Assembly (NCBI GenBank): GCA_934502905.1
Contig: CAKSVK010000037.1
Coordinates: 1-23,914, forward strand
Direction: 5' to 3'
Source: an uncultured Chitinophagaceae bacterium
Lineage (GTDB): Bacteria > Bacteroidota > Bacteroidia > Chitinophagales > Chitinophagaceae
DNA length: 23,914 nt
Part shown: positions 6,975 through 16,491 of the stretch, in pieces
Position numbering within the stretch: position 1 is the stretch's first letter
Layout: the number at the start of each line of letters is the position of its first letter
The notes under the pieces: generated by a model
What the model was told of the DNA's origin: nothing
The model's database searches: none
Seen by the model: only the letters and a program-made list of their open reading frames with translations
Position numbers and translations under genes: made by a program

Positions 6975-9260
6975 CTAGAATGGATAACCGATACCGATAT
7001 TATATACCAGGTTTTCCTTTCGCCAGGCGGGGTGTCCCATATTTATTTCATCAAAAACCCATCGGCTGCCTTCGGGTAGCCATGGTTTCCTGACGGGAAA
7101 TGCCACGTCCAGTCTTAACACCAAAAATGAGATGTCAAACCGAAGTCCGGCACCCACCCCCACCGCTAATTCTTTCATGAAGTTTTTCGTAAATACCGCA
7201 CCCGGCTTGTTATCATCCTTGTTGTACAACCATATATTGCCGGCATCGGCAAACACAGCACCATGAACAATACTGAACAGCTTGGCCCTTAATTCAGTAT
7301 TCAGCTCCAGCTTAATATCTCCCGACTGGTCCGGCAGTATCCGGTTGTTATCGTCCTTATAGGTGCCGGGACCCAGCGCCCTGCTCCGGAAGGCCCTGAT
7401 GCTGTTGGTTCCGCCGGCAAAAAACTGCTTGATAAAAGGCAATGCCGATGAGTTGTTATAAGGAACCCCCACCCCTACGATGAGCCGGTTGGCCCAGGTA
7501 TTTTTCGATGATAACCGGGTATAATGCCGGATATCTGTTTCTACCCGCACGTATTGGGAAAATACGGCGCCCAGTATTTTTTTAGGATCGGCGGGAGAAT
7601 GAGCACCGGTAAGCCAACCCGCTATATTGCCGGACAGGTCGAGGTTGCCATTAAAGTAAAATCCTTTTAACGTGCTGCTGCCTGCCGTCTGGTTATAGTT
7701 GTAGTTATAGTTTGCCCCTACAATAAATTGCCGCTCTACAACTTTGCCTAATGCAGGATTGGTTAAAATACTGTCCGCATACAACTGGCTGATCTTTTGT
7801 GGTTGTACAAAGTTGATGGCAAGGGGATTAAATTCGTGCTCCTTTGTCAAAGTTTCTTTCCATGCATAACCAAACCCCGCCCGGAACGAATTCATAGTGT
7901 ACAATTGTTCCTTGACAAGGATATCATAAGCGAGCAAAGCATTTGTTTTTGGAATAAAACCACTTCTCGTACTGATATTCACAAATGGTATGATGAACCG
8001 TGGGAAAGTCAGGCGTGTTTCCAAACCGCCACGGTAGGTATTAAATCCCTTTAGCTGCCCGCTGAATTGCACTTCAAATCCACCGGTGGCATTTATGGTA
8101 AGCAGCTCTCCTCCCCTGAATGTATTCCTGTTGCGCCAGCTCAGGGTAAGTAACGAACCGGTAAGGTTGTTGGATTTGGTATTGGCGTTGATATCTACCC
8201 GGATCGACTTTTTAGGCAAAGACGTAAGATAGTATACTACATCCAGTCCGGAGGAATCCTTCGGCTCAAAATTATTTTTTACAAACTTGAATACACCAAG
8301 ATTAACCAACCTGTTGATGCTTTGCAACTGGCTTCTCCTGGAATAAATATCACCGGGTGAAAAACGGATTGCCTGCTGGAACATTTTCGGCTTATAGGTA
8401 TTCCGCCTGTCTATTACATAATACCCCCGGTAATGCACAGCGTTTCGGCGTAGTGTATCACCGGCACCCGCAGTCAGCCTGTAGCCGGGATACACATAGA
8501 TATCACGGATAGTATACACTTTCTTCGCATTACCCGGTGCCACAGGTTTTACCTTCACATACAGGTTTACATTATTGTTCCCAATAGTGCTGTCTGCCTC
8601 AACAAGCAGATAATCCGGATCAAAATAATAATAGCCGCGCTCCTTGAGAAAAGCGTCTATCCTTTCCCGTTCCAGCTTTATGGAAGCCAGGTCAAAATAC
8701 TGGTCCTTTTTAAGCAGGGTTTTATCAAAGGAGGAGGCGATATCCTTATAAAGTGCTGAGCTGTCTGCATCCAGCACTACATCTTTTATGCGATAGCGGG
8801 GACCGGTCGTTATCGTGTAAACCGCCTTCGCCTTTTTCTTATTCACAACGGTATCGCCGGTAACAACACTGCCGAAATATCCCTGGTTTTCCAGGGTGCT
8901 CTGCAATACCTTGTTATTAAAGTCCAGGTTCACGGCGCTCAGCAACACCGGCGGCTCTCCCCATTTATATTTCATTTTTCCCGCAAGCGAATTTTCTCTT
9001 TTGGGATTCCCCGCCATATTGTAGATCATCAGCTTAAACGGTATTCCCAGGAATTTTTTATTGGGTAAAGGACGAACAAGCGTTTCCATTTCCGTTTCAA
9101 TCCTTTTTCTTTCTTTCTTCTCAGCCTGCCGGTCTGCCACCTTTACTTCCGCACCTTTATACAATGCTTCTCCGGGTGGCAGCTTCGCGGTGGTGCTGCA
9201 CCCGGTGAGAAAAGCTCCGATCAAAAAAAATATAACGATATATAGTGATGACCTGGACAT
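6975..9260 (-). CDS. tamL: TamL: lipoprotein Omp85-family (TamA/BamA-like) outer membrane protein
   Basis: A 761-residue outer membrane protein of the Omp85 superfamily. The N-terminus (SLYIVIFFLIGAFLTGC) is a lipoprotein signal with Cys21 acylated, the feature that marks the Bacteroidota TamL branch. About residues 60-300 contain POTRA-type periplasmic repeats (for example KVLQSTLENQGYFGS and RERIDAFLKERGYYY). From about residue 360 comes a 16-strand-type beta barrel ending in the aromatic C-terminus NIGIGYPF expected of BAM substrates. It starts 2 bp after the tamB C-terminal ORF stop, so the two are translated from one message. In the TAM model TamB spans the periplasm and the Omp85 partner sits in the outer membrane; the pair supports envelope assembly and lipid or protein transport. 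Confidence 0.92.
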   Translation of the reverse strand: MSRSSLYIVIFFLIGAFLTGCSTTAKLPPGEALYKGAEVKVADRQAEKKERKRIETEMETLVRPLPNKKFLGIPFKLMIYNMAGNPKRENSLAGKMKYKWGEPPVLLSAVNLDFNNKVLQSTLENQGYFGSVVTGDTVVNKKKAKAVYTITTGPRYRIKDVVLDADSSALYKDIASSFDKTLLKKDQYFDLASIKLERERIDAFLKERGYYYFDPDYLLVEADSTIGNNNVNLYVKVKPVAPGNAKKVYTIRDIYVYPGYRLTAGAGDTLRRNAVHYRGYYVIDRRNTYKPKMFQQAIRFSPGDIYSRRSQLQSINRLVNLGVFKFVKNNFEPKDSSGLDVVYYLTSLPKKSIRVDINANTKSNNLTGSLLTLSWRNRNTFRGGELLTINATGGFEVQFSGQLKGFNTYRGGLETRLTFPRFIIPFVNISTRSGFIPKTNALLAYDILVKEQLYTMNSFRAGFGYAWKETLTKEHEFNPLAINFVQPQKISQLYADSILTNPALGKVVERQFIVGANYNYNYNQTAGSSTLKGFYFNGNLDLSGNIAGWLTGAHSPADPKKILGAVFSQYVRVETDIRHYTRLSSKNTWANRLIVGVGVPYNNSSALPFIKQFFAGGTNSIRAFRSRALGPGTYKDDNNRILPDQSGDIKLELNTELRAKLFSIVHGAVFADAGNIWLYNKDDNKPGAVFTKNFMKELAVGVGAGLRFDISFLVLRLDVAFPVRKPWLPEGSRWVFDEINMGHPAWRKENLVYNIGIGYPF

Positions 9261-9262
9261 TT

Positions 9263-11923
9263 TTATTTTTCCTGTTGTTTGTTACCCGGATTTTTCTCAT
9301 CCCCGGATTGTTTTCTACGCTCCTGCCGCCGTTTCTTTCTTTCCTCCGCTGTTAATCGTTTCTGAAATATTTCCCGGAAGCGGTTATAATCCATTGTTAT
9401 GGTAAAGCCTACCCCTGTTTCCACCACATATCCTTCTATGATTCCCTGGTATTCATTGTTGCGATACCCCCTCAGCATATACCTTCCGTCTTCCGTCAGC
9501 CTGTATTGAATGTTCACATTCCCTGCAATATTGCTGCTGTTGCTGTTATTTGTCTGGGGACCATCCAGTTCGAAGTTGGAGCCTACCGTTACTGTTAACC
9601 GGTCATTGAACATCCTTTTTGACAGTCCTACATTCAGGTCTGTGCGATCCTGTCTTTCACCGGTTGAATAATCCTCTGTAGACTCCAGGTCAAAGTTGAT
9701 ATCCACTCCCTTGATCAGATCTGCCGCCCACCTGTTCAGTTGCTCCGTCATAATTTTGTTTACACTCTGGCGGACCATCGTAGCCGTGCTGGTACCCGCA
9801 CTGCTGCTGAACGGATCTTCCGCTACAAACCGGTTCAGCAGCAACAGTGCAAATACCTGTTTATTCATCTCCGCTTCATCCTGCCGCATCATATCCAGCT
9901 TTGTTTTCACATTGCTGGTAATATTGGAAGAGATCGCCGTCACTTTCTCATCCGGTAACACAATATCAAAGCTTATCCTGGGATGCATCAGCTCCCCTTC
10001 CATTTTCAGCAGCACGTTAAAAGGCAGCTTCTGTAAATAAGTATTTCGTTCCGCTGGTGTTACCTCTGCACCAAGCTGGTTCTTCACCAGATCGAGCGGC
10101 GAAGTATTGGCGGTATAGATAGCCGTGATATCTACAGTTGCATCCGTGGGCTCTCCTCCCCATGTGATCTTGCTTCCTTTATCTATTATGAAAGCCCTTT
10201 TCAGCAGGTTAAAGCTGAAATCATAACTTCCTTTATCAATCTCATACACACCGGACATGGCTATCTTTCCGCCCGGCTCTACGCCGACATTTAACTGGGC
10301 GCCGCCACGGACTTTCAAATGGTCACCACTCCCCTCATCAACTACTACCGTAAAATCAGCTTCTTTATCAACTTCCACATTTACAGACACATTCATTCCC
10401 TGCAGGGAAGTGGTATTCAGGGAGTCGTACCGTATTAAAAACAGGGAATCATTTTTTCCTGCCTGCCTGTCCACAAAAATCACAACGCCCTCCCGGTCTA
10501 CGACCCCCGGCTCTTCCTGCGGCAGCACAACGGTCATGGCTGTTTTATTGTTTATCTTCAGCCGGCCGTCTATTTCCGGCGCTGTTTCCGTCCCTTTTAT
10601 TTCCAGATTGGAGTCAAAAAATAATTTGCCGTAAAAAATATCATTGTCTTTTCTGGTGCTGTTCAGCGCACCAAAATTATCTGAGCGTAAAGTGAGATCC
10701 AGGTTATAATTCCTGAAATTAGTGGTAGCAGCCAGTCCGTCCAGGGTAAGCTCGTTATTGGCTGAATCCTTTATGCTGAACTTATTAAACCGTATGCCTT
10801 CTTCACCTACGGTCAACTGTTGCTGGTCTATATTAAAATAATTATTCAAAGCGCTTACATTCAGACCGGCTTTATCAAAACCCAGGCGTCCGTTCACATG
10901 AGGCTGCTCTGCTGTTCCGGTAAAAGAAAACTTCCCGTTCACGCTGCCTGAAGTATTGCGCAAAGCACCGCCAGACAATCTTTCAAGTGTAACCAGCGGA
11001 ACGGTCCTGATGTCCAGGTCCATATCAAAGCTGCTGCCGGTTGTTTCATACGTACCGGATAATTGTATATCATTCCCGTTTCCTGTCACACTAACATCCG
11101 CTGTATAGGTATTAGCCGTGGCATTATCCACCTTTATGAGGATATTTCCAACTGTATCTTTTTTTACCGACAGATCCTCCAGGCGGAGATCTCCTGCAAA
11201 TACAGGCTGTTTCGTGAGATCGCGAAGCAGGACATTCCCGTTTATCCTTCCATTTACGCCGATAGAATCGGACTGCACAAAGCCTGTAATGGTAGACACC
11301 CTGAAGTCGGCAAACTCAATATTTAACGGAGCATTGGCAGCTGTTGATTCACTCTGCATTTTTATTGCCTGTCCTTCTTTTTCTATAATAAAATTGTGTA
11401 TATGGATGTCATCAGGCGAGTATACGATACTGTTATCTTCCGGCACGTTCCAGGCCTGGTAATTCAGCAGCAGGCTGTCAGGCACAACAGAAAAGTGATA
11501 GGTATTATTCTTTTCCTGCGCTACCAGCAGGTTAAGATGGTATTTTTCTTTCTCCGTTTTATCTTTCAGGTGCAGCACCACATCAGCCTTGTTATCTGCA
11601 AGCGCTCCGCTAATGCTGCTTTTAAACAGTTGAACTGACTCACCGGAACGTATACCCTGCACACCTGCATTGAATGCAAGCGCCGAATCCTGCGTTTGCG
11701 CGTTGATTGCCAGTCCGTTTACTGAAGTTGCTCCATATACGATCGCCGGCGCTGTCAGATCCAGGTGCCAGCCATTTTGTGAAGTAAACCTACCCACCAG
11801 CTTTACCGAATCCAGCCGGGTTAGATCCGGCATAAAAACGGATAACACAGGACTTTGATGCACTCCCGCGTTCAACCTGAAGTCGAATGCTGATACCGGC
11901 TTTTTATTTGCCGTATCCATCAT
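9263..11923 (-). CDS. tamB: TamB C-terminal half (translocation/assembly module, TamB/DUF490 domain)
   Basis: This 886-residue ORF carries long repetitive beta-helix-like sequence. Around residues 545-690 comes the conserved C-terminal TamB domain (GVYEIDKGSYDFSF, KGSKITWGGEPTDATVDI, LPFNVLLKMEGEL, PRISFDIVLP), then LLLLNRF and LNVGLSKRMFNDRLTVTVG. The last 30 residues are strongly basic (RKKRRQERRK). It begins MMDTANKK without any signal peptide or anchor, so alone it could not reach the periplasm. The ATG overlaps the stop of the upstream TamB N-terminal ORF (ATGA). Together the two ORFs give about 1,700 residues, the size expected for one Bacteroidota TamB. Either a 1-nt loss split the gene or the two halves are coupled. 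Confidence 0.9.
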   Translation of the reverse strand: MMDTANKKPVSAFDFRLNAGVHQSPVLSVFMPDLTRLDSVKLVGRFTSQNGWHLDLTAPAIVYGATSVNGLAINAQTQDSALAFNAGVQGIRSGESVQLFKSSISGALADNKADVVLHLKDKTEKEKYHLNLLVAQEKNNTYHFSVVPDSLLLNYQAWNVPEDNSIVYSPDDIHIHNFIIEKEGQAIKMQSESTAANAPLNIEFADFRVSTITGFVQSDSIGVNGRINGNVLLRDLTKQPVFAGDLRLEDLSVKKDTVGNILIKVDNATANTYTADVSVTGNGNDIQLSGTYETTGSSFDMDLDIRTVPLVTLERLSGGALRNTSGSVNGKFSFTGTAEQPHVNGRLGFDKAGLNVSALNNYFNIDQQQLTVGEEGIRFNKFSIKDSANNELTLDGLAATTNFRNYNLDLTLRSDNFGALNSTRKDNDIFYGKLFFDSNLEIKGTETAPEIDGRLKINNKTAMTVVLPQEEPGVVDREGVVIFVDRQAGKNDSLFLIRYDSLNTTSLQGMNVSVNVEVDKEADFTVVVDEGSGDHLKVRGGAQLNVGVEPGGKIAMSGVYEIDKGSYDFSFNLLKRAFIIDKGSKITWGGEPTDATVDITAIYTANTSPLDLVKNQLGAEVTPAERNTYLQKLPFNVLLKMEGELMHPRISFDIVLPDEKVTAISSNITSNVKTKLDMMRQDEAEMNKQVFALLLLNRFVAEDPFSSSAGTSTATMVRQSVNKIMTEQLNRWAADLIKGVDINFDLESTEDYSTGERQDRTDLNVGLSKRMFNDRLTVTVGSNFELDGPQTNNSNSSNIAGNVNIQYRLTEDGRYMLRGYRNNEYQGIIEGYVVETGVGFTITMDYNRFREIFQKRLTAEERKKRRQERRKQSGDEKNPGNKQQEK

Positions 11924-14352
11924 AAATATGGGTTGATCAGCTGAGGGATGATATCTCCCATTTCCGTCAGCTTGTATTTTCCTTCCAGCAAGGCGGACAA
12001 CACATCACTTTTCAGCTCAATGAACTGTAAGCTATCTTTTTGTCCGGCTTCGAGCTGTATAGTATCCATCTGGATCCTGTGCTGGTTATGCACCAACAAG
12101 GATTGCAGGATAAACAATTTTCCTTCCAGGCTATCGGGATGGGTTGCAGGAAAATCCAGCCGGACATTTCCCCGGTAGATCAGCTCATCGTTGGTCAGGT
12201 GCAATTCCTTCGTTTTAATGCTGTCGATATCCGCAGTCAGTTGTACGGCCGGATACTCATTTGCCAGGTCTGCCGCAGCATGAAGGGTGATATGAATATT
12301 AGGATCCGCGATCGCAGCGTTTATCTTTGCCTGCTGCTGCACTATGCTGCCTTCAACATCCAGGTCCCTGTAATGATACCCTTTCAGCAGGGCTTCTGCG
12401 ATCTTTCCGGAGAAAACAGCATCAGCATGTTGTACATCGTAACCTTTCCCTTTAGCTGTTAAAGAAATTGAAACGGGACCCAGGTTTTTTTTATCCTGTA
12501 AAATAGTACCAATATCCAACCCCTGTGTTTCAAGGGTAATATCATATACAGCCCTGGCAGGGTCTGCCATTTCCTGCAGGGATCCATTGAGCACAGCATT
12601 ACCCAGACTTGTGTTCAATTGCAGCGCTGTCTGTAGCTTTCCCTGTTTGCCCCTAAGGTTACCCGTCAGACTGAAGTGCTGCGGTAATGTAATGTTGTCC
12701 GGCAGCGTACCGCGTGGCAATAGCTGTAGCAAATCCGACCGGGACGACGACAACCTGTTAACACGCAGGTCAGCGTTCATCGTATTAATGTCCCTGATAC
12801 CTTTTACCGAACCACTGATGTCGACAACAGTATTACCTAATCCGGACAATTGCATCGCCGATATCCTGAGATCATCCACCCTTCCTCGGAGCCGGCTGCT
12901 TACCAGCAGCACGTCATTAGCGCCCGCTAGCGGCAGGTCCAGGTCTGGCACGAAAGTCAAAAGATCTTTCAGTTGCAGGCGGCTGTCATCAAGATCCAGC
13001 TCAAATTCCAGCAGGTTAATATCCTTCTGCAATGTATCAATGGACGGATAACGAATTGCTATGGCCTTTTTGATCTCGGTTCCGGGTGTTACCAGCAGCA
13101 AATCTTTCAGATAAGCCTGATTAGAAGCGTATAGAAAATCTGTTTGTAATGCTTTCAGCTCAAACCCGCTTTTTTCTTTCAGGCTGCCCTTCCTGATGCT
13201 GCCGGCAATACTATCATTGTTATAAATAAAATCATTTACATGCAACGTAAGATCTTCCGCCCTCAAATGCATGTAGTCCATTCCTCTTTTCTGAACAGGT
13301 GCATTCTCGTCGTCAAACTGCAGGTTGTTATTGTTAAGCTGCAGGGAAGCTATTTTCAGGCTCCAGCCTTCTTCATGGGCGTTTTGCTCTTCCGGAGGAT
13401 TTTCCTTCACCAAAGGCCTTTCCGCTTTACCCGCTTTTCTTAATTGTAACATCGCTGATGTATTGTCCAGGCTGATCGTTTCCAGGCTGATCCGCTTGCC
13501 CTGCAGATCAAGCGCCCGGGTGGTTAAATTAAGACGGCCGAGGTCCACCAAACTATATATGGCGCCGGGATCACTTCTGTATTCCAGGTGTATATCTTCC
13601 AGCGCAACCGGTCCCAATTGCAATACCGGTAAGCTGCCGGCGACGGTATCGGGAGTCATTTCTTCTGCCGCAGGCGCCGCCATAAGCGGATCGGTTTGAT
13701 ACAGCACAACTTTTACCTGGTGTAATTGAATTTCTTCTATTCCGAACTTCAGGTTTTCCAGGTCAAATTCATTTATCCTGGTTTCAAAGTTTCCCAGCTG
13801 AAGAGAAGCATCGTAGCCCGTAACCACATCCTTATAAGCGGCTTTTATATTGTGCAGCCTTATGTCGCCCAGGCGCAAAGACATAGACGATGTATCTTTT
13901 TCCACGGCTTCAGGCGTACCAGAGCTAAAAGCATCGATAATATATTGAAAGTTAAAAGCCGTATCGGGTAATTGCCTGTATATGTTAGCAGTAACATCAT
14001 TTAAAGCAACAGACGCGATATTGATTTCCCTGCCCGTGATCAGGCCAAAAAGCCCGATATCTACATGTATATTCCCGGCGTATAAAAGCGTATCGCCGGT
14101 ACGGTCTTCAAGGTATACCCCATCTATATTTACCGTTTTCGGAAGGCCGATGTATATTTTATCAATTGCAACCCTGGTCCCGATCTTCCCTTCAAGATAA
14201 TTCACAGCGTGGCCTTTGACGAAATTCTGAACCGGGGGAAGCAAAATCGAAAGACAAAGCAGTACTATAAATAATACAAGGAACAGCACAACCCGAAGGG
14301 TCAGGCGAAATATTTTTCTTATCCTCTTATTTCCGTATTCCTTGTTTTGCAT
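11920..14352 (-). CDS. tamB: TamB N-terminal half (AsmA/TamB-like inner membrane-anchored protein)
   Basis: This 810-residue ORF starts with basic residues (NKRIRKIFR) and a single membrane anchor (VVLFLVLFIVLLCLSILL), followed by the AsmA/TamB-type N-terminus (VKGHAVNYLEGKIGTRVAIDKIYIGLP). Long beta-rich repeats of the kind that form the lipid-conducting groove of TamB come next. The ATG at 14352 is preferred; a TTG two codons upstream (14358) is possible. It ends INPYL-TGA in the middle of what should be continuous TamB sequence, overlapping the next ORF by 4 bp. Reading through would need a -1 shift; no canonical slippery heptamer is visible at the junction. The operon order tamB-tamL matches its job in envelope assembly. 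Confidence 0.9.
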   Translation of the reverse strand: MQNKEYGNKRIRKIFRLTLRVVLFLVLFIVLLCLSILLPPVQNFVKGHAVNYLEGKIGTRVAIDKIYIGLPKTVNIDGVYLEDRTGDTLLYAGNIHVDIGLFGLITGREINIASVALNDVTANIYRQLPDTAFNFQYIIDAFSSGTPEAVEKDTSSMSLRLGDIRLHNIKAAYKDVVTGYDASLQLGNFETRINEFDLENLKFGIEEIQLHQVKVVLYQTDPLMAAPAAEEMTPDTVAGSLPVLQLGPVALEDIHLEYRSDPGAIYSLVDLGRLNLTTRALDLQGKRISLETISLDNTSAMLQLRKAGKAERPLVKENPPEEQNAHEEGWSLKIASLQLNNNNLQFDDENAPVQKRGMDYMHLRAEDLTLHVNDFIYNNDSIAGSIRKGSLKEKSGFELKALQTDFLYASNQAYLKDLLLVTPGTEIKKAIAIRYPSIDTLQKDINLLEFELDLDDSRLQLKDLLTFVPDLDLPLAGANDVLLVSSRLRGRVDDLRISAMQLSGLGNTVVDISGSVKGIRDINTMNADLRVNRLSSSRSDLLQLLPRGTLPDNITLPQHFSLTGNLRGKQGKLQTALQLNTSLGNAVLNGSLQEMADPARAVYDITLETQGLDIGTILQDKKNLGPVSISLTAKGKGYDVQHADAVFSGKIAEALLKGYHYRDLDVEGSIVQQQAKINAAIADPNIHITLHAAADLANEYPAVQLTADIDSIKTKELHLTNDELIYRGNVRLDFPATHPDSLEGKLFILQSLLVHNQHRIQMDTIQLEAGQKDSLQFIELKSDVLSALLEGKYKLTEMGDIIPQLINPYL

Positions 14353-14484
14353 AATCAATCATACCGTTCACAGCGATTCATACAACATTGTTCTCTGAAC
14401 CGCAGAGATCAGAAAAGCAGAATTTCCTGATGCGTTACAGTATCATTGCAAAATAACTACCAAAATATGCTGAATATACGTTCA

Positions 14485-14510
14485 GGCAGAAAATAATGGC
14501 TTATTCTGCC
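14485..14510. other. Inverted repeat between the ROK kinase gene and tamB
   Basis: GGCAGAA (14485-14491) and TTCTGCC (14504-14510) form a perfect 7-bp stem with a 12-base loop, 43 bases past the ROK gene stop and about 130 bp before tamB. No T-run follows on either strand, so it is more likely a protein-binding site or an RNA hairpin than an intrinsic terminator. Confidence 0.3.
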
Positions 14511-14553
14511 CGTGAAAAGAAACTTCATGATTTTTTTAACAGGAATGTGGAAA

Positions 14554-15258
14554 TTATTTCCATAATCTTGCTCCTCCCCTGATGCCATCCTGGTTGTTGG
14601 CAAGCGTGATATTTTTATCCAGCTTGAATTTTATTCTTTTTGCATTCCCTCCGCTGATATAAAGATGATCGTAATTAAACACTGTTTTCAGTATTTCAAG
14701 TACTTTTTCCACTCTCTTGTTCCATTTTGCCTCTCCTATTTTCAGCAATGTTTTTTCCCCGATATACTTGTCATAATTTTCCTTTTTTGCCAGGTTCACG
14801 GGATGTTGGGAAAGCTCAAGATGCGGCAGCAGCACACCATCATGCAACAAGGCTGTTCCAAAACCTGTTCCTAATGTAACCACCATCTCCAGTCCCTTAC
14901 CGCTAACGATCCCTACTCCCTGAAAATCCGCATCATTAACTACCTTACAGGGTTTGCCCAGCATCTTGCTGATCTTCTCTTCCAGGTGGGTATTCCTCCA
15001 TGCTTCGGTTCCCAGGTTAGGCGCCGTATATACCACTCCCCGTTTTACATAACCAGGAAAACCAACTGATATCTTCTGGTAACCTGTAAAATTTGCCGCC
15101 AGTGCCTTGATGACCTTTAAAACATTCACCGGGGTGGATGGAGTGGGCGTGGCTATCCGCTTATATTCTTCCAGCAATTTGCCCGCACTGTCCAGTACGG
15201 TAGCTTTTACTTTTGAGCCGCCTATATCAATACTTAAAATTCTTCCTTTTGAAGCCAT
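14554..15258 (-). CDS. ROK-family sugar kinase, polyphosphate-glucokinase-like
   Basis: A 234-residue actin-fold sugar kinase, probably phosphorylating glucose or a related hexose in the cytoplasm. The N-terminal phosphate-binding loop is DIGGSKVKA (11-19) and the catalytic base is probably Asp109 in VNDAD. The second phosphate loop is LGTGFGTAL (129-137), and SGG at 202-204 belongs to the nucleotide site. The order PTPSTP, GYVKRGVVYTAPN, NDAD, LGTGFGTALLHDG and LPHLELSQHP follows polyphosphate glucokinases more closely than ordinary ROK kinases, and the Cys-rich zinc motif of many ROK proteins is absent. The phosphate donor (polyphosphate or ATP) cannot be read from the sequence. It lies 144 bp after a GH20-like gene on the same strand, suggesting a link to sugar use. 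Confidence 0.85.
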   Translation of the reverse strand: MASKGRILSIDIGGSKVKATVLDSAGKLLEEYKRIATPTPSTPVNVLKVIKALAANFTGYQKISVGFPGYVKRGVVYTAPNLGTEAWRNTHLEEKISKMLGKPCKVVNDADFQGVGIVSGKGLEMVVTLGTGFGTALLHDGVLLPHLELSQHPVNLAKKENYDKYIGEKTLLKIGEAKWNKRVEKVLEILKTVFNYDHLYISGGNAKRIKFKLDKNITLANNQDGIRGGARLWK

Positions 15259-15336
15259 ATGATCAGATTATAATCCAATTGATTAACCACCTAAAAATAT
15301 GGATTTGCTTATATCTCCCGTTAAAACCACAGAAAG

Positions 15337-15376
15337 GTTTTCAACATTTTTTGCATGTTTTCAACCGGTTTTGCAT
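15337..15376 (-). promoter_or_regulatory. Two adjacent 20-bp direct repeats upstream of the ROK kinase
   Basis: Units at 15337-15356 and 15357-15376 share GTTTTCAAC at the left and TTTTGCAT at the right, differing only at the three central bases (ATT versus CGG): 17 of 20 identical with no gap between them. They lie 79 bp upstream of the ROK start codon and just past the GH20 stop. A head-to-tail operator for a regulator is plausible. Confidence 0.4.
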
Positions 15377-15402
15377 CCTCCGGAAAATCCGGTCGAACGC
15401 TG

Positions 15403-16491
15403 TTAATATTTTTCCATGTCCCCAAACATAGCCCTGAACGAATACCAATCCGTATTCCTTCCTCCCTTTGCATCTTTTTTATCCTGGTAATAACCTCTTA
15501 AAAAATAAATAGCGGGCGACCATACCGTTTGTACTACCCCCTGGAAATTCTCTCTCATCTGCGGCGTGGACTCTTCCCTGAACCGGATCATATCCTGCAA
15601 CTGGGCAACTGCAAAACCAGGGTTCCGCCAGGGGCAGGTTACCACCTGCAGTCCCTTCATCGAAAAATACACTGCTGTTTTATCCGGGCGTTCATAGTGC
15701 CAGTCACAGATCACCACGTCACGGGGTATCATATCTACTGCCGGATGCGTACCGTTGGTACTGGCCTCCCACATGCCCAGCCCCGTTGTATTGCCATCCA
15801 GCAAGCGGTCGCCCCATATCCAAAGCGTTCTGTTAGACAGGAACAGGTGATTCCTGATCTTGGCAACTTCGTCGGCAAAGAGTTTCGCCTTATCTTTTCC
15901 TTTGCACCGGGGGCATTTGGCATCGCCGATATAAAAAACCTCATCCATTCCCGCATGAAATGCCTTTGCCTCAAATGCATCACAAATTTCATCTACCATC
16001 GCAAAAACCACTTTATGCACTTCGGGGTGAAGCGGGCAATAGCTTTTGCAATATAAACCGTCATCATTCGGCCACTTGTATTTTTCCGGCATTTTTACAT
16101 GAGGCGTTTCATCAAACTGCGGATATACCTTAAGCAAAGCATAGGTTGTTTCAGCCCAGGACTGGTGTCCCAGCAGGTTTATCTGGGGGATGATCTGGAT
16201 ACCCCCCTGCTTACAGGCAGCTACAATTTTCTTTACATCAGCTAAAGACAGCGCATCTGCATCCCGCAATTCAGGATGAGAAGTAAATTGATAATTATAA
16301 TCGACCCTGAGGATAAGCGTATTTAATCTTCTGGGCACCATTTCATTTTTAATGAACATCACAAAAGAATCCACATCCTTTGCCTGCGGGGCTGCAATGG
16401 CAAGTCCCCGTACAGGCAACAGGCTATCCAGCTTATTTTGCGAGAAGGATACGGAAACCCCGAAAAAAAGAAAGAATAACAGGTATCGCAT
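15403..16491 (-). CDS. Secreted glycoside hydrolase family 20-like protein (beta-N-acetylhexosaminidase-like)
   Basis: A 362-residue TIM-barrel glycosidase. The start at 16491 (MRYLLFFLFFGVSVSFS) gives a clean signal peptide cleaved before Gln19-Asn; a longer version from 16536 would place 15 residues ahead of the signal and is less likely. The GH20-type catalytic pair is Asp183-Glu184 in HAGMDEV; in that family Asp orients the substrate N-acetyl group and Glu is the acid. Other barrel strands read IIPQINLLGHQSW (about 100-112) and LWIWGDRL. A CPRC pair (193-196) follows the active site. It lacks the N-terminal GH20b domain of larger hexosaminidases, so it is a catalytic domain only. Likely role: removal of N-acetylhexosamine or related sugars outside the cytoplasm. 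Substrate is uncertain. Confidence 0.85.
   Translation of the reverse strand: MRYLLFFLFFGVSVSFSQNKLDSLLPVRGLAIAAPQAKDVDSFVMFIKNEMVPRRLNTLILRVDYNYQFTSHPELRDADALSLADVKKIVAACKQGGIQIIPQINLLGHQSWAETTYALLKVYPQFDETPHVKMPEKYKWPNDDGLYCKSYCPLHPEVHKVVFAMVDEICDAFEAKAFHAGMDEVFYIGDAKCPRCKGKDKAKLFADEVAKIRNHLFLSNRTLWIWGDRLLDGNTTGLGMWEASTNGTHPAVDMIPRDVVICDWHYERPDKTAVYFSMKGLQVVTCPWRNPGFAVAQLQDMIRFREESTPQMRENFQGVVQTVWSPAIYFLRGYYQDKKDAKGGRNTDWYSFRAMFGDMEKY

Noticed and set aside
11915..11935. Programmed -1 frameshift site in tamB
   Set aside because: The junction CATATTTATGATGG has no X-XXY-YYZ slippery heptamer and no evident stimulatory stem, so recoding is possible but not supported.
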